The notes below the pieces were generated by a model. The model was given only the letters and a program-made list of their open reading frames with translations, searched no databases and was not told where the DNA came from. Made by a program: the position numbers and the translations under genes. From Elusimicrobiota bacterium (lineage in GTDB: Bacteria; Elusimicrobiota; Elusimicrobia; UBA1565; UBA9628), in NCBI GenBank assembly GCA_028717525.1, contig JAQUNT010000090.1, forward strand, positions 1 to 7,866: a stretch of 7,866 bases of DNA, written 5' to 3'. The first letter of the stretch is position 1. The number at the start of each line of letters is the position of its first letter. Below, piece by piece: positions 6,916-7,866 of this stretch.

Positions 6916-6919
<4 letters not shown>
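5282..6919 (-). CDS. argS: Arginyl-tRNA synthetase
   Basis: Charges tRNA-Arg with arginine in the cytoplasm; class I aminoacyl-tRNA synthetase of 545 residues, close to the usual bacterial length. Residues 1-110 form the N-terminal tRNA-recognition domain. The catalytic domain follows with EFVSANPTGPLHLASGRGA (123-141), YYVNDAGNQVERLG (162-175), GADHHGYVPRMKAA (325-338) and the KMSKRTGEF loop (367-375). The C-terminal anticodon-binding helices run from about 415 to the end, closing with the typical LGLLGVSAPEQM. Oddly, the ATP-binding HIGH signature reads HLAS (134-137), with serine in place of the second histidine. The ATG at 6919 overlaps the pilT stop as ATGA and gives the expected N-terminus. 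No strong ribosome site is visible, so translational coupling to pilT is likely. Confidence 0.95.

Positions 6920-7866
<947 letters not shown>

Overview
The window is GC-rich, gene-dense bacterial chromosome with six protein-coding genes (two of them cut by the window edges) and only short intergenic gaps. It looks like a core housekeeping region rather than a mobile or defence island: I see no transposase, integrase, phage gene, CRISPR array, tRNA or rRNA. C5-type heme synthesis (hemL) and a PilT-type retraction ATPase suggest a Gram-negative-like bacterium with type IV pili. Nothing here fixes the phylum. An under-sampled GC-rich lineage such as Elusimicrobiota, or something similar, would fit, but that is only a guess.

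Layout. (1) 1-610, minus: N-terminal 203 residues of an IMP dehydrogenase-family protein (guaB) with both CBS domains; the catalytic loop lies off the left edge. (2) 611-659: a 49-bp divergent intergenic region with overlapping -10 elements for guaB and hemB; the hemB transcript may be almost leaderless. (3) 660-2911, plus: hemB and hemL, overlapping by 13 bp, two enzymes of tetrapyrrole synthesis. HemL makes 5-aminolevulinate from glutamate-1-semialdehyde and HemB condenses two of these to porphobilinogen. (4) A perfect 11-bp inverted repeat in the last codons of hemL sits at the convergent junction with the next gene. (5) 2927-3526, minus: an unrecognised 199-residue Ala/Pro-rich protein with one membrane segment and its own promoter. 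(6) 3581-3631: a short AT-rich gap with a weak terminator-like signal. (7) 3632-7866, minus: a probable operon transcribed pilT -> argS -> polytopic membrane protein. pilT and argS overlap by ATGA, and argS and the membrane gene are 33 bp apart.

The most interesting points are modest. They are the compact guaB/hemB promoter region, an arginyl-tRNA synthetase with HLAS where the HIGH signature belongs, a PilT with AIGSLIRE in place of AIRNLIRE, the unexplained Ala/Pro-rich membrane-anchored protein, and a possible 10-codon ORF bridging argS and the membrane gene. I found no convincing evidence of a wholly new multi-gene system.
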